A stretch of 64,000 nucleotides of DNA from Rhizobium lusitanum (GCF_014189535.1 NZ_CP050308.1:3089001-3153000), one strand, 5' to 3'. Numbered from the stretch's first letter, positions 55,322 to 63,966 are shown. Made by a program: numbers and translations. Notes: generated by a model not told the origin, from the letters alone.

Positions 55322-55822
55322 ATGAGGTTTCGCCGGATGAAAAGCTTAGCAATGGCCTGGCTCGCCGCAGCAGGCCTATCCGTCATGTTCGTGCCGGTTT
55401 TTTCCGCCGGCGCAACGGGTGTCGACGGAACCAGCATGGGCACCGCCGTGGTACCGACCGAGGTGATCTATCCCGGCGATATCATCGGCAGCGGCCAGCT
55501 CGAGGAGGTTGACGTCACCAATCCCAACTTGACCGGCGACTACGCCAGGGCGATCCGGGACGTGACGGGCAGGGTATCGAAGCGCACGCTTCTGCCCGGC
55601 AGGACAATCTCGATTTCCTCCTTGCGCCAGCCCTTTGCGGTGATACGCGGTTCGAACGCACGATTGGTAATGAGTATGGGCAGCATGACGATCACCGCGG
55701 CCGGGACGCCCCTGGACGACGGCGCTGTCGGCGACAGCGTGCGGGCCCGTAATCTGGATTCCGGTATCATCGTCAACGGTACCGTCCTCGAAAACGGCAC
55801 GATTCGCGTGGTCTCGAAATGA
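55322..55822 (+). CDS. flgA: FlgA, P-ring assembly chaperone
   Basis: A 166-residue periplasmic chaperone for FlgI. The N-terminal signal peptide is MKSLAMAWLAAAGLSVMFVPVFSAGATG-like; the body has SAF/AFP-type pattern (YPGDIIGSGQLEEVDVTNPNL, LLPGRTISISSLRQPFAVIRGSNARLVM). It overlaps flgI by four bases. It is shorter than enteric FlgA, as is usual in rhizobia. Confidence 0.92.
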   Translation: MRFRRMKSLAMAWLAAAGLSVMFVPVFSAGATGVDGTSMGTAVVPTEVIYPGDIIGSGQLEEVDVTNPNLTGDYARAIRDVTGRVSKRTLLPGRTISISSLRQPFAVIRGSNARLVMSMGSMTITAAGTPLDDGAVGDSVRARNLDSGIIVNGTVLENGTIRVVSK

Positions 55823-56937
55823 GAAGCCTTCGTTATTTTCTTGCGATTCTGATGGCATTGCCCAGCCTGATCGTCTCCGATCCGGCGCTGGCGATACAAT
55901 CGCGCATCAAGGATATCGCCTCGTTGCAGGCCGGCCGTGACAACCAGTTGATCGGCTACGGCCTGATCGTCGGTCTGCAAGGATCAGGCGACGGCTTGCG
56001 GTCTTCGCCGTTTACTGAGCAGTCCATGCGCGCGATGCTGCAGAATCTCGGCATTTCGACGCAGGGCGGCCAGTCCGCCGCCAAGAATACCGCCGCCGTG
56101 ATGGTGACGGCCAACCTGCCGCCCTTTGCCAGTCCCGGCAGCCGTATCGACGTCACCGTCAGTTCGCTCGGCGACGCGACCTCGCTTCGCGGCGGCACGT
56201 TGATCATGACCTCGCTCAGCGGCGCCGACGGGCAGATCTATGCCGTGGCGCAGGGCTCGGTCATCGTCTCGGGTTTCCAGGCGCAAGGGGCCGCTGCCAG
56301 CGTCACCGAAGGCACCACGACCGCCGGCCGCGTGCCGGGCGGCGCCATCATCGAGCGTGAGCTGCCGTCGCGCTTCAAGGACTCCGTCAATCTCGTCCTG
56401 CAGTTGCGTAATCCGGACTTTTCCACCTCGGTTCGTATTACCGATACGGTCAATGCCTGGGCGACCTCGCGCTTCGGCGCGCCGATCGCCGAGGCGAAGG
56501 ATTCGCAGGAGGTTGCGATCAGCAAGCCGAAGATGGCGGACCTGACGCGGCTAATGGCGGACATCGAAAATCTTGCCGTCCAGACCGATACGCCAGCCAA
56601 GGTCGTCATCAACGAGCGCACAGGAACGATCGTCATCGGCGCCGACGTCCGCGTCTCGCCGGTCGCCGTCAGCTACGGCACCCTGACGGTTCAGGTCAGC
56701 GAAAATCCGCAGGTCATCCAGCCGGAACCCTTCTCTGACGGCCAGACTGCCATCCAGGACCAGACGGATATCACAGCGACCAAGAGCGGCGGCGGCGTCG
56801 CCATGCTCCAGGGGCCTGACCTGAAGACACTCGTCTCCGGCCTGAACAATATCGGCGTCAAGCCGGACGGCATCATTGCCATCCTGCAAGGCATCAAATC
56901 GGCTGGCGCCCTGCAAGCGGAGCTCGTGCTGCAATGA
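55819..56937 (+). CDS. flgI: FlgI, flagellar P-ring protein
   Basis: A 372-residue secreted P-ring subunit. The signal peptide is MRSLRYFLAILMALPSLIVSDPALA, then SRIKDIASLQAGRDNQLIGYGLIVGLQGSGDG, the conserved FlgI beginning. Family segments PPFASPGSRIDVTVSSLGDATSLRGGTLIMTSL and GAIIERELPSRF are intact. It overlaps flgA at its start and motE at its end. Confidence 0.96.
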   Translation: MRSLRYFLAILMALPSLIVSDPALAIQSRIKDIASLQAGRDNQLIGYGLIVGLQGSGDGLRSSPFTEQSMRAMLQNLGISTQGGQSAAKNTAAVMVTANLPPFASPGSRIDVTVSSLGDATSLRGGTLIMTSLSGADGQIYAVAQGSVIVSGFQAQGAAASVTEGTTTAGRVPGGAIIERELPSRFKDSVNLVLQLRNPDFSTSVRITDTVNAWATSRFGAPIAEAKDSQEVAISKPKMADLTRLMADIENLAVQTDTPAKVVINERTGTIVIGADVRVSPVAVSYGTLTVQVSENPQVIQPEPFSDGQTAIQDQTDITATKSGGGVAMLQGPDLKTLVSGLNNIGVKPDGIIAILQGIKSAGALQAELVLQ

Positions 56938-57473
56938 TCTCGATCGCTATCGCCCGAAAAATTCTGAATTCCTGCTCTGCGGCCATGGTCGCCCTGCTGC
57001 TGTCCGTCTGCGCTGCGGCGGCACAGGAAGCGCCGAAACCGGTCGTTGATCCGGCATCCAGCCAGGACGAGATCAGGCAGTTCTGCACCAATATTGCCGA
57101 TCCGGCCCGCGACCAGCGCTACCTTCTGCAAAAGCAGGAGCTTGAAAAGCTGCAGGCCGACGTCAATCAGCGCATCGCCACCATGGATCAGCGCAAGGCG
57201 GAATATGAAGACTGGCTGAAGCGCCGCGACGACTTTCTGAAAAGCGCCGATGCCGGTCTGATCGACGTCTACAAGAACATGAAGCCCGATGCGGCGGCGG
57301 CGAGCCTTGACGGCGTCAAGGTCACCATAGCGGCGGCGATCATCATGAAACTCTCGCCGCGCCAGGCGAGTCTCGTTTTGGCGGAGATGGATGTGCAGAA
57401 GGCGGCAGCCGTCACCAACATCATGGCCAGCGCGTCTGATCCGAATACATCGAAGTCGAAGGACCCTTCATGA
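56934..57473 (+). CDS. motE: MotE, chaperone-like motility protein
   Basis: A 179-residue periplasmic protein. The signal peptide (LNSCSAAMVALLLSVCAAAAQ) is followed by a Cys-containing stretch and a coiled coil (LLQKQELEKLQADVNQRIATMDQRKAEYEDWLKRRDDFL), then a MgtE-intracellular-like/MotE helical part. In Sinorhizobium MotE guides folding and stability of the periplasmic motor protein MotC. The gene overlaps flgI at its start and flgH at its end. The motC gene is not in the window. Confidence 0.9.
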   Translation: MISIAIARKILNSCSAAMVALLLSVCAAAAQEAPKPVVDPASSQDEIRQFCTNIADPARDQRYLLQKQELEKLQADVNQRIATMDQRKAEYEDWLKRRDDFLKSADAGLIDVYKNMKPDAAAASLDGVKVTIAAAIIMKLSPRQASLVLAEMDVQKAAAVTNIMASASDPNTSKSKDPS

Positions 57474-58186
57474 ACATGCGTCTTACGGCCACGTGCGCAA
57501 TTGTCGTCTTTCTCGCGGGCTGCCAGACGCCGCAGGCTATGAAGGAAATCGGCAGGGCACCCGCCATGAGCCCCATCGGCAGCGGCCTGCAATATGCGCA
57601 GACACCGCAGATGTCGCAGTATCCGAAGCGCCCGCACCAGGTCGCGCAAGGCTATTCGCTCTGGAACGATTCGCAGGCGGCCCTTTTCAAGGACGCCCGC
57701 GCGCTCAACGTCGGCGATATTCTGACCGTCACGATCCAGATCAACGACAAGGCGAACTGGGACAACGAGACCAATCGCAATCGCACGAACAAAAGCGATA
57801 TGAACTGGGACATTGCCGCCAAGATCTTCGGCTGGACGCCTGCCACCAGGGCAGACGCGACCTCGGGCTCCGATACCAGCACCGACAGCAAGGGCAAGAT
57901 GCAGCGCTCCGAGCAGATCAACCTGCTTGTGGCTGCCGTCGTTACCGGCATTCTCGAGAACGGCAACCTGATGATCAGTGGCTCGCAGGAAGTTCGCATG
58001 AACCAGGAAATCCGCATTCTCAATGTCGCCGGTATTGTGCGGCCGCAGGACGTCATGGCGGATAATACGATTTCCTACAGCAAGATCGCCGAGGCGCGCA
58101 TTTCCTATGGCGGCCGTGGTCGCCTGACGGAAATTCAGCAGCCGCCGGTCGGTCAACAGGCGGTCGATCTGCTGTCGCCGCTCTGA
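57470..58186 (+). CDS. flgH: FlgH, flagellar L-ring lipoprotein
   Basis: A 238-residue outer-membrane lipoprotein. The lipobox is LAGC (TCAIVVFLAGCQTPQ), so lipid attaches to that Cys. Family marks are SLWNDSQAALFKDARALNVGDILTVTIQINDKANW and the C-terminal QEVRMNQEIRILNVAGIVRPQDVMADNTISYSKIAEARISYGGRGRLTEIQQPP. It overlaps motE and ends 45 bases before fliL. Confidence 0.96.
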   Translation: MNMRLTATCAIVVFLAGCQTPQAMKEIGRAPAMSPIGSGLQYAQTPQMSQYPKRPHQVAQGYSLWNDSQAALFKDARALNVGDILTVTIQINDKANWDNETNRNRTNKSDMNWDIAAKIFGWTPATRADATSGSDTSTDSKGKMQRSEQINLLVAAVVTGILENGNLMISGSQEVRMNQEIRILNVAGIVRPQDVMADNTISYSKIAEARISYGGRGRLTEIQQPPVGQQAVDLLSPL

Positions 58187-58231
58187 CGGTCGGACAGCAC
58201 ACGGCATTTTTGCAACAGGCGAGTAACAGAC

Positions 58232-58726
58232 ATGGCAGAAGCCGCAGACGCATCGGCAAACAGCAAGGGATCGCCGCTGGTCATGACCATCGTCGGACTG
58301 CTCGCCCTGACCGTCCTCGGCGGCGGCGGCGGGTGGTTCCTCGGCACCATAGTTGCGCCGAAGATCAAGGCGGCGACATCAGCCGTGCAGGCCGCCACAC
58401 AGACGACCGGCGACGAAAAGCAGGCGATAGCCCCCGTGGAATCGAGCAATATCGTCCAGCTCGATCCGATCATCACCAATCTCGGCTATCCCTCGCAGAA
58501 CTGGATCAGGCTGGAAATCGCGCTCGTGTTCAAGGACAAGCCGGACCCACAACTCGCCCAATCCATCCATGAAGATATCCTGGCCTATGTCCGCACGGTG
58601 TCGCTGCAACAGATCGAAGGTCCGCGTGGCCTGCAATATCTTCGGGATGACCTTCAGGAACGTGTTGACCTGCGCTCCGAAGGACGCGTATCGAAAGTCA
58701 TGTTCAGGACTTTCGTGATCGAATGA
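58232..58726 (+). CDS. fliL: FliL, flagellar basal-body associated protein
   Basis: A 164-residue single-pass membrane protein. The helix VMTIVGLLALTVLGGGGGWFLG is followed by a periplasmic domain with LDPIITNLGYPSQNWIRLEIALVF and a C-terminal TFVIE end. FliL stabilises the stators. Its stop overlaps the fliP start by four bases. Confidence 0.93.
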   Translation: MAEAADASANSKGSPLVMTIVGLLALTVLGGGGGWFLGTIVAPKIKAATSAVQAATQTTGDEKQAIAPVESSNIVQLDPIITNLGYPSQNWIRLEIALVFKDKPDPQLAQSIHEDILAYVRTVSLQQIEGPRGLQYLRDDLQERVDLRSEGRVSKVMFRTFVIE

Positions 58727-59481
58727 TTCGATTATTACTTATTTTATCTACATTAGTATTTGCTATATTGTCGCCTGAACTGGCGATGGCGCAGCAATTG
58801 TCGCAACAGATTCCGACGGATCTTCTGAACGCCCCGGTGAACGGGTCGGTCGCGGCCTGGATCATCCGCACCTTCGGGCTGCTGACCATCCTGTCGATCG
58901 CGCCCGGCATCCTCATCATGGTGACGAGCTTTCCGCGCTTCATCATTGCGTTTTCGATCCTGCGTTCGGGCATGGGTCTTGCAACCACCCCCTCGAACAT
59001 GATCCTGCTCAGCCTGGCGCTGTTCATGACTTTCTACGTCATGTCGCCGACCTTCGATCAGGCCTGGAAAGATGGGGCGCAGCCGCTGCTTGCCAATCAG
59101 ATCTCGGAGGCGGATGCCGTTATGCGCATCGCCGAGCCTTTCCGCACCTTCATGGCGAACAACACGCGCGACAAGGACATCAAGCTCTTTGTCGATCTGG
59201 CGCGGGAGCGCGGGCAGACGGTGGTGGTCGACAACAAGATCGACTATCGCGTCCTGATCCCGGCCTTCATGATCTCGGAAATCCGTCGCGGCTTTGAAAT
59301 TGGCTTTTTGGTCGTGCTGCCGTTTCTGGTCATCGACCTGATCGTCTCGACTATCGTCATGGCGATGGGCATGATGATGCTGCCGCCGACATCGATCTCA
59401 CTGCCCTTCAAGATTCTGTTTTTCGTGCTGATCGATGGCTGGAATCTGCTGGTCGGCAGTCTCGTGCGCTCTTTCCACTGA
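58723..59481 (+). CDS. fliP: FliP, flagellar export gate protein
   Basis: A 252-residue export-gate subunit. A short signal-like start (MIRLLLILSTLVFAILSPELAMAQ) leads to membrane helices and ILIMVTSFPRFIIAFSILRSGMG, then IRRGFEIGFLVVLPFLVIDLIVSTIVMAMGMMMLPPTSISLPFKILFFVLIDGWNLLVGSLVRSF, the FliP signature. Final gene of the rightward operon in the window; fliQ and fliR are not here. Confidence 0.95.
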   Translation: MIRLLLILSTLVFAILSPELAMAQQLSQQIPTDLLNAPVNGSVAAWIIRTFGLLTILSIAPGILIMVTSFPRFIIAFSILRSGMGLATTPSNMILLSLALFMTFYVMSPTFDQAWKDGAQPLLANQISEADAVMRIAEPFRTFMANNTRDKDIKLFVDLARERGQTVVVDNKIDYRVLIPAFMISEIRRGFEIGFLVVLPFLVIDLIVSTIVMAMGMMMLPPTSISLPFKILFFVLIDGWNLLVGSLVRSFH

Positions 59482-59506
59482 CAGCCTAAAGCCGCAGGAG
59501 TGGTCA

Positions 59507-59521
59507 TCGGGCAATGCCCGA
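59507..59521. terminator. Small hairpin between convergent fliP and GT41 genes
   Basis: TCGGGCA, one base, TGCCCGA. It lies 25 bases after fliP in a 53-base convergent gap. The one-base spacer is too short for a loop, so the inner pairs cannot form; the call is weak. Confidence 0.3.
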
Positions 59522-59534
59522 CGACCTCACATTT

Positions 59535-61478
59535 CTATTCGGCGGCGATTGCCGCCGCATTCCCGTCTTCGACCAGGAACGGTTCGGTGCGTACGGGCAG
59601 TGCCGGCACATCCATGTGATCCGGAGCAAGGCCCAGCCTGGCGCGCTCGACCATCATCCCGTAAGCCGTCTCCAGGTGACTGGTGAAGCGTTCGGCGTCG
59701 AAGAGCGGCTTGATATAGCGGTTGGCGGCCAGCACGTCCTTGAGCCCAGCTGCGCGCTCGGGCTGCTCGGCAAACTCCACGGCCATGTCCTCATAGGCCT
59801 GGACATCGGCGGCGACCAGTTCCGGTACGCCGATGGCGTTGAGCAGGCTTTCGCTGACGCGCGAGGCGAAGTTCGTGCCCTTCATCGTCAACACCGGCAG
59901 GCCGCCCCAGAGCTGCTCAGAGGTCGTCGTATGGCCGTTGACCGGGAAGGTGTCGAGACCGAGATCGGCAAGCTGCTGGCGATCGATATGGTCCTCGTAG
60001 CGAATACGGGTCGTGAAGACGACGCGCTTGCGATTGACGCCGCGCGCCTCGAGTCGCGCCCACAGATTGGCTTCGGCGCGTGGGCCGTTGCACAGCAGCC
60101 AGAGCACGCTGTTCTTGGTGCGCTTCAGGATGTTGCACCAGACATCAACCATCTGCGGGGTGATCTTGCGGTTGCCGTTGAAGGAGGCAAAGACGAAGGC
60201 GTCTTCCGGCAGCCCATGCTGAGCGCGGGTCGTCGGTTGCGGCTTCGGACGATAGATCGGGTCGTTAGCCTGATAGCTTTCGGGCAAGCGGCAGAACTTC
60301 TCGTGAAAATGCGGCTTGGACTGTTCCGGCAGCACGTAGGGGTCGCCGATGATGTAGTCGAGATCGACATTGACGGTGGAACCGGGGAAGCCGAGCCATG
60401 ATGCCTGGATCGGCGCGGCCATATGGTTGAGGATACGTGCGCGGCTATCCTTCGTGTGCCCCTTGAGGTCGATGAGAATATCGATGCCCCGCGCGCGAAT
60501 GACCTCGGCCACAGCCTGATCGGAGAGGCTGCGGATATCGACCATGGTCCCCCATCTCGAATAATCGAACTCTTCCTCCCGCTGCGACGCTAATGGCGAA
60601 TGGTCGAAGAGGGTGATCTCGAAGCGGTTCCGGTCGTGCAGTTCCAATATCCGCTGCAGGAGCTTCATGGTCGCGTGGCCTGGCCAGAAGTCCGCCGAGA
60701 GATAGCCGATGCGGATCTTGTCTGCCCATGCATGCGGCGCCTTGCGGCGAGCCTCGGCATGTCCGGCGGGCAGCGGTAGCGTGTCGTGGATGGCGAATTT
60801 GTTGATCGCTTCGTCGCCGCACCAATGCAGATGGAAGAAGGGATTGTCCGGCGTGACATAGTCGAGATTGCCCGCGGCGAGCGCCGTCTTGATCTGGGCC
60901 ATATGTTTGTCGACCAGCGCGAGATCCGACACTTCGCGTGCGAAGATCAGGTAAAGCGTGCGGAAGACGATGTTGTCGGGATGATTCTTGAACAGCGTGG
61001 CAACGATATGCCGGTTGCCTTCGTCGTAAAGGTCGTCGGTCAGGAGTTTCGCGGCCAGCAGCCGGTGCCTGAGCTCCGGTCCATCGACCAGCACGGTCTT
61101 GAAGCCGGTCAAAAGCTCCTTCTGCTGGCGGCCCAGGAAAATGCGGACGAGGACATAGGCCAACTCCGGATCCTTGAAGGCCAACGGCAGGATCAGGCTG
61201 CCGATCGATAGCGCCTTGTCCTCATCGCCGCAATCGGCATGCAGCAGCAAGGCTTCGCGCAGATAGTCCTCGCGATGCGGCTTTTGCCTGCCCGCCAGTT
61301 CGTAGGCCGTCGCGGCATCCGATTTGAAGCCGAGTTTGAGCAACGTCTTTGCCAGCAGCGCGTAGGTCTTCGGTGATGTATCGCTGTTGAGCAGCTCGTT
61401 CAATGTTTCGAGTGCGCGCGTATACTGCCCCTTCTGGTAGAGATTGGAGGCTGTCACAAAGGTGTTTTTGATAGTCAC
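59535..61478 (-). CDS. GT41-type (SPINDLY/OGT-like) glycosyltransferase with TPR repeats
   Basis: About 647 residues. The N-terminal 150 or so residues form TPR-like repeats (ASNLYQKGQYTRALETLNELL, YALLAKTLLKLGFKSDAATAYELAGRQKPH). The C-terminal half matches the O-GlcNAc transferase class: RIGYLSADFWPGHATMKLLQRILE, IDILIDLKGHTKDSRARILNHMAAPIQASWLGFPGSTV, FASFNGNRKITPQMVDVW and LDTFPVNGHTTTSEQLWGGLPVLTMKG. GTG 61478 is the preferred start (GGAG at normal distance); ATG 61556 would add 26 residues without a binding site. Its place beside the flagellin genes suggests flagellin as acceptor; this is inference. Confidence 0.85.
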   Translation of the reverse strand: MTIKNTFVTASNLYQKGQYTRALETLNELLNSDTSPKTYALLAKTLLKLGFKSDAATAYELAGRQKPHREDYLREALLLHADCGDEDKALSIGSLILPLAFKDPELAYVLVRIFLGRQQKELLTGFKTVLVDGPELRHRLLAAKLLTDDLYDEGNRHIVATLFKNHPDNIVFRTLYLIFAREVSDLALVDKHMAQIKTALAAGNLDYVTPDNPFFHLHWCGDEAINKFAIHDTLPLPAGHAEARRKAPHAWADKIRIGYLSADFWPGHATMKLLQRILELHDRNRFEITLFDHSPLASQREEEFDYSRWGTMVDIRSLSDQAVAEVIRARGIDILIDLKGHTKDSRARILNHMAAPIQASWLGFPGSTVNVDLDYIIGDPYVLPEQSKPHFHEKFCRLPESYQANDPIYRPKPQPTTRAQHGLPEDAFVFASFNGNRKITPQMVDVWCNILKRTKNSVLWLLCNGPRAEANLWARLEARGVNRKRVVFTTRIRYEDHIDRQQLADLGLDTFPVNGHTTTSEQLWGGLPVLTMKGTNFASRVSESLLNAIGVPELVAADVQAYEDMAVEFAEQPERAAGLKDVLAANRYIKPLFDAERFTSHLETAYGMMVERARLGLAPDHMDVPALPVRTEPFLVEDGNAAAIAAE

Positions 61479-61811
61479 GAGCGAGAACTCCGAGCGAAAC
61501 GTTGAACAGGCACCGGCTGGAGGCCGAGGACCGTCATCATGGATTCGCCGGATCATCGCGCGCGTAGCTTGCCTGAAACCGAAGCGGCGGTTGAATCACT
61601 CATTTACGCACTATTAGCTACGTTGAGGACATCCCTTGCCGCGCCCCCCAAATTTAAGGAATTCGCAAGCAATGGATGCGAATTTGCTCCTCACATGACG
61701 GGTTTGGCCCCCTAGGAAAATGGGCCGAGGAGCATGAAGCCGCTCCGTCATCGCCGGTATTTGAAGTCCGGTATGTCCTCCTTTTTGTATTCAGTTTTCG
61801 GGGACACACTC
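61479..61811. other. Divergent intergenic region GT41 / first flagellin
   Basis: These 333 bases lie between the two divergent starts and hold no gene. The flagellin promoter should lie within about 61580-61740. A leader motif shared with the second flagellin is at 61768-61778 (listed separately). An in-frame upstream ATG at 61734 is rejected because it precedes the leader motif. Confidence 0.5.
61768..61778 (+). promoter_or_regulatory. Shared flagellin leader motif, copy 1
   Basis: CCGGTATGTCC, beginning exactly 44 bases before the flagellin ATG. Copy 2 has CCGGAATGTCC at the same distance. A second CCGG stands 14 bases upstream in both. Equal placement relative to the start codon implies a role in the mRNA leader, for example recognition by FlbT. 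Confidence 0.5.
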
Positions 61812-62717
61812 ATGACAAGCATTAACACCAATAACTCCGCTATGGCCGCACTGCAGACGCTGCGTGGCATCAGCAGCAGCCTGCAGGACACGCAGAGCGC
61901 CGTTTCGTCCGGCCTGCGTATCTCCAAGGCTTCCGACAACGCCGCCTATTGGTCGATTTCCACCTCGATGAAGTCTGACAACAGCGCCATTGGCGCCGTT
62001 TCCGACGCCCTCGGCCTCGGCGCTGCCAAGGTCGATACGGCATCCACCGCTGTCAGCAGCGCCATCGACGTCGTCGGCCAGATCAAGGACAAGCTCGTCA
62101 CCGCCATGGAAGGCTCGGTTGACAAGGGCGCTGTCCAGGAAGAAATCGGCCAGCTCCAGCAGCAGCTGCAGAGCGTCGCTCAGTCGGCTTCGTTCAACGG
62201 CGAAAACTGGGTCATGGCTGCCAGCGGCGACTCCGCTTCGGTCGTTTCCTCGTTCATCCGCGGCACCAACGGCACCGTCTCGGTCAGCACCACGTCCTAC
62301 AAGTTCGACGCCACCGCAACCGGCAACGTTCTGTTCGGCTCGAACTCCGGCACGATCGATACTGCTTCCGGTATTCTCGGCACCAAGACCGGTTCCTACT
62401 CGGTGTTCAGCCTGGATATCTCGAGCATGACCACGGGCCAGATCTCCAGCGCCCTCAACATGGTTCAGACCGCTCTGAACTCGTTGACCAGCATGGGTTC
62501 GAAGCTCGGCTCGATCTCCAGCCGTATCGACCTGCAGACGACGTTTGCTTCCTCGCTCTCCGACTCGATCCAGTCGGGCGTTGGCAAGCTGGTCGATGCA
62601 AACATGGAAGAAGAGTCCAGCAAGCTTTCGGCTCTCCAGACCCAGCAGCAGCTGGCCATCCAGTCGCTCTCGATTGCCAACTCTTCGACACAGTCTATCC
62701 TGTCGCTCTTCCGTTAA
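61812..62717 (+). CDS. fla: Flagellin, first tandem copy
   Basis: A 301-residue filament subunit. The conserved N-terminal D0/D1 helices begin MTSINTNNSAMAALQTLRGISSSLQDTQSAVSSGLRISKASDNAAYWSIS and the C-terminal helix ends SIANSSTQSILSLFR. The central part is short, and Ser/Thr-rich (NGTVSVSTTSYKFDATATG), offering possible O-glycosylation sites. ATG 61812 follows GGGGACACACTC. It is preceded by the shared leader motif and followed by its own terminator. About 93% identical to the second copy. Confidence 0.96.
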   Translation: MTSINTNNSAMAALQTLRGISSSLQDTQSAVSSGLRISKASDNAAYWSISTSMKSDNSAIGAVSDALGLGAAKVDTASTAVSSAIDVVGQIKDKLVTAMEGSVDKGAVQEEIGQLQQQLQSVAQSASFNGENWVMAASGDSASVVSSFIRGTNGTVSVSTTSYKFDATATGNVLFGSNSGTIDTASGILGTKTGSYSVFSLDISSMTTGQISSALNMVQTALNSLTSMGSKLGSISSRIDLQTTFASSLSDSIQSGVGKLVDANMEEESSKLSALQTQQQLAIQSLSIANSSTQSILSLFR

Positions 62718-62766
62718 GAAGCAGGACTGGCGTTTAGCGCCAGCCGAAATTCCTAAACAATAAGTT

Positions 62767-62798
62767 AACCGCGCCTCTCTAAGGCGCGGTTTTTTTTA
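62767..62798 (+). terminator. Rho-independent terminator after first flagellin
   Basis: AACCGCGCC, seven bases, GGCGCGGTT followed by seven more Ts. A 9-pair stem and strong T-run, 49 bases after the flagellin stop. A smaller hairpin (CTGGCG-N5-CGCCAG) precedes it. Confidence 0.93.
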
Positions 62799-62869
62799 TA
62801 TTTTTTGCTGTTTCGTGGTTCAGATTTTCTTAACTATATTGTTGTTTTCTAGGGTCATTGAAACGGCGA

Positions 62870-62895
62870 GTTAACCATAACCAACTGGGGTTAAC
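62870..62895. promoter_or_regulatory. Inverted repeat GTTAACC-N12-GGTTAAC before second flagellin
   Basis: Perfect 7-base arms 62870-62876 and 62889-62895, with the left arm forming TTAACCAT (CtrA-like half site). It lies about 85 bases before the second flagellin start and has no equivalent before the first. It could be an operator for a motility or cell-cycle regulator. Confidence 0.4.
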
Positions 62896-62931
62896 AGGCA
62901 TGATGCTGAATGCCGTTTCCGGTTTTTAGAC

Positions 62932-62942
62932 CCGGAATGTCC
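62932..62942 (+). promoter_or_regulatory. Shared flagellin leader motif, copy 2
   Basis: CCGGAATGTCC, 44 bases before the second flagellin ATG, differing in one base from copy 1 and at the same distance. Confidence 0.5.
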
Positions 62943-62975
62943 CTTATTTAACCACTGCCAAAGGGGCAAAATATC

Positions 62976-63881
62976 ATGACGAGCATTCTTACCAACAACG
63001 CCGCTATGGGCGCCCTCCAGACGTTGCGTGGCATCAGCAGCAACCTGCAGGACACGCAGAGCGCCGTTTCGTCCGGCCTGCGTATCTCCAAGGCTTCCGA
63101 CAACGCCGCCTATTGGTCGATCTCTACCTCGATGAAGTCTGACAACAGCGCCATCGGCGCCGTTTCCGACGCCCTCGGCCTCGGCGCTGCCAAGGTCGAT
63201 ACGGCAACCACCGCCGTCACCAGCGCTCTCGATATCGTCAGCCAGATCAAGTCCAAACTCGTCACCGCCATGGAAGGCTCGGTCGACAAGGGCTCGGTTC
63301 AGGAAGAAATCGGCCAGCTCCAGGCACAGCTGCAGAGCGTTGCGCAGTCCGCTTCGTTCAACGGCGAAAACTGGGTCATGGCTGCCAGCGGCGACTCCGC
63401 TTCGGTCGTTTCCTCGTTCATCCGCGGCACCAACGGCACCGTCTCGGTCAGCACCACGTCCTACAAGTTCGATGCCACCGCAACCGGCAACGTTCTGTTC
63501 GGCTCGAACTCCGGCACGATCGATACTGCTTCCGGTATTCTCGGCACCAAGACCGGTTCCTACTCGGTGTTCAGCCTGGATATCACCGGCATGACCGGCG
63601 GCCAGATCTCCAGCGCCCTGGACATGGTTCAGACTGCTCTGAACTCCATGACCAGCATGGGCTCGCGCCTTGGCTCGATTTCGACCCGTATCGACCTGCA
63701 GACGACCTTTGCTTCCTCGCTCTCCGACTCGATCGAATCGGGCGTTGGCAAGCTGGTCGATGCAAACATGGAAGAAGAGTCCAGCAAGCTTTCGGCTCTC
63801 CAGACCCAGCAGCAGCTGGCCGTCCAGTCGCTCTCGATCGCTAACTCTTCGAGCCAGTCGATCCTGTCGCTCTTCCGTTAA
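62976..63881 (+). CDS. fla: Flagellin, second tandem copy
   Basis: A 301-residue paralogue of the upstream flagellin with 22 scattered amino-acid differences, all outside residues about 120-205, which are identical. N-terminus MTSILTNNAAMGALQTLRGISSNLQDTQ, C-terminus SIANSSSQSILSLFR. Rhizobial filaments are usually complex and assembled from several flagellins, so both are likely used. AAAGGGGC precedes ATG 62976. It has its own promoter region and terminator. Confidence 0.96.
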   Translation: MTSILTNNAAMGALQTLRGISSNLQDTQSAVSSGLRISKASDNAAYWSISTSMKSDNSAIGAVSDALGLGAAKVDTATTAVTSALDIVSQIKSKLVTAMEGSVDKGSVQEEIGQLQAQLQSVAQSASFNGENWVMAASGDSASVVSSFIRGTNGTVSVSTTSYKFDATATGNVLFGSNSGTIDTASGILGTKTGSYSVFSLDITGMTGGQISSALDMVQTALNSMTSMGSRLGSISTRIDLQTTFASSLSDSIESGVGKLVDANMEEESSKLSALQTQQQLAVQSLSIANSSSQSILSLFR

Positions 63882-63930
63882 TAGGAAGAGCCGGCGCTCC
63901 GCGCCGGTGGCAACAGCCGAACAAAAGTTT

Positions 63931-63966
63931 ACCGCGCCTTCACTGGAGGCGCGGTTTTTTTTTTTT
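63931..63966 (+). terminator. Rho-independent terminator after second flagellin
   Basis: ACCGCGCCTTC, short loop, GGAGGCGCGGT and about 13 Ts. A second, smaller GC hairpin (CCGGCGC-TCC-GCGCCGG, near 63891-63907) lies between it and the stop codon. Confidence 0.93.

Noticed and set aside
61812..63881. Tandem flagellins as an assembly duplication
   Set aside because: The copies differ by 22 residues and have different promoter regions and terminators, so they are true paralogues.
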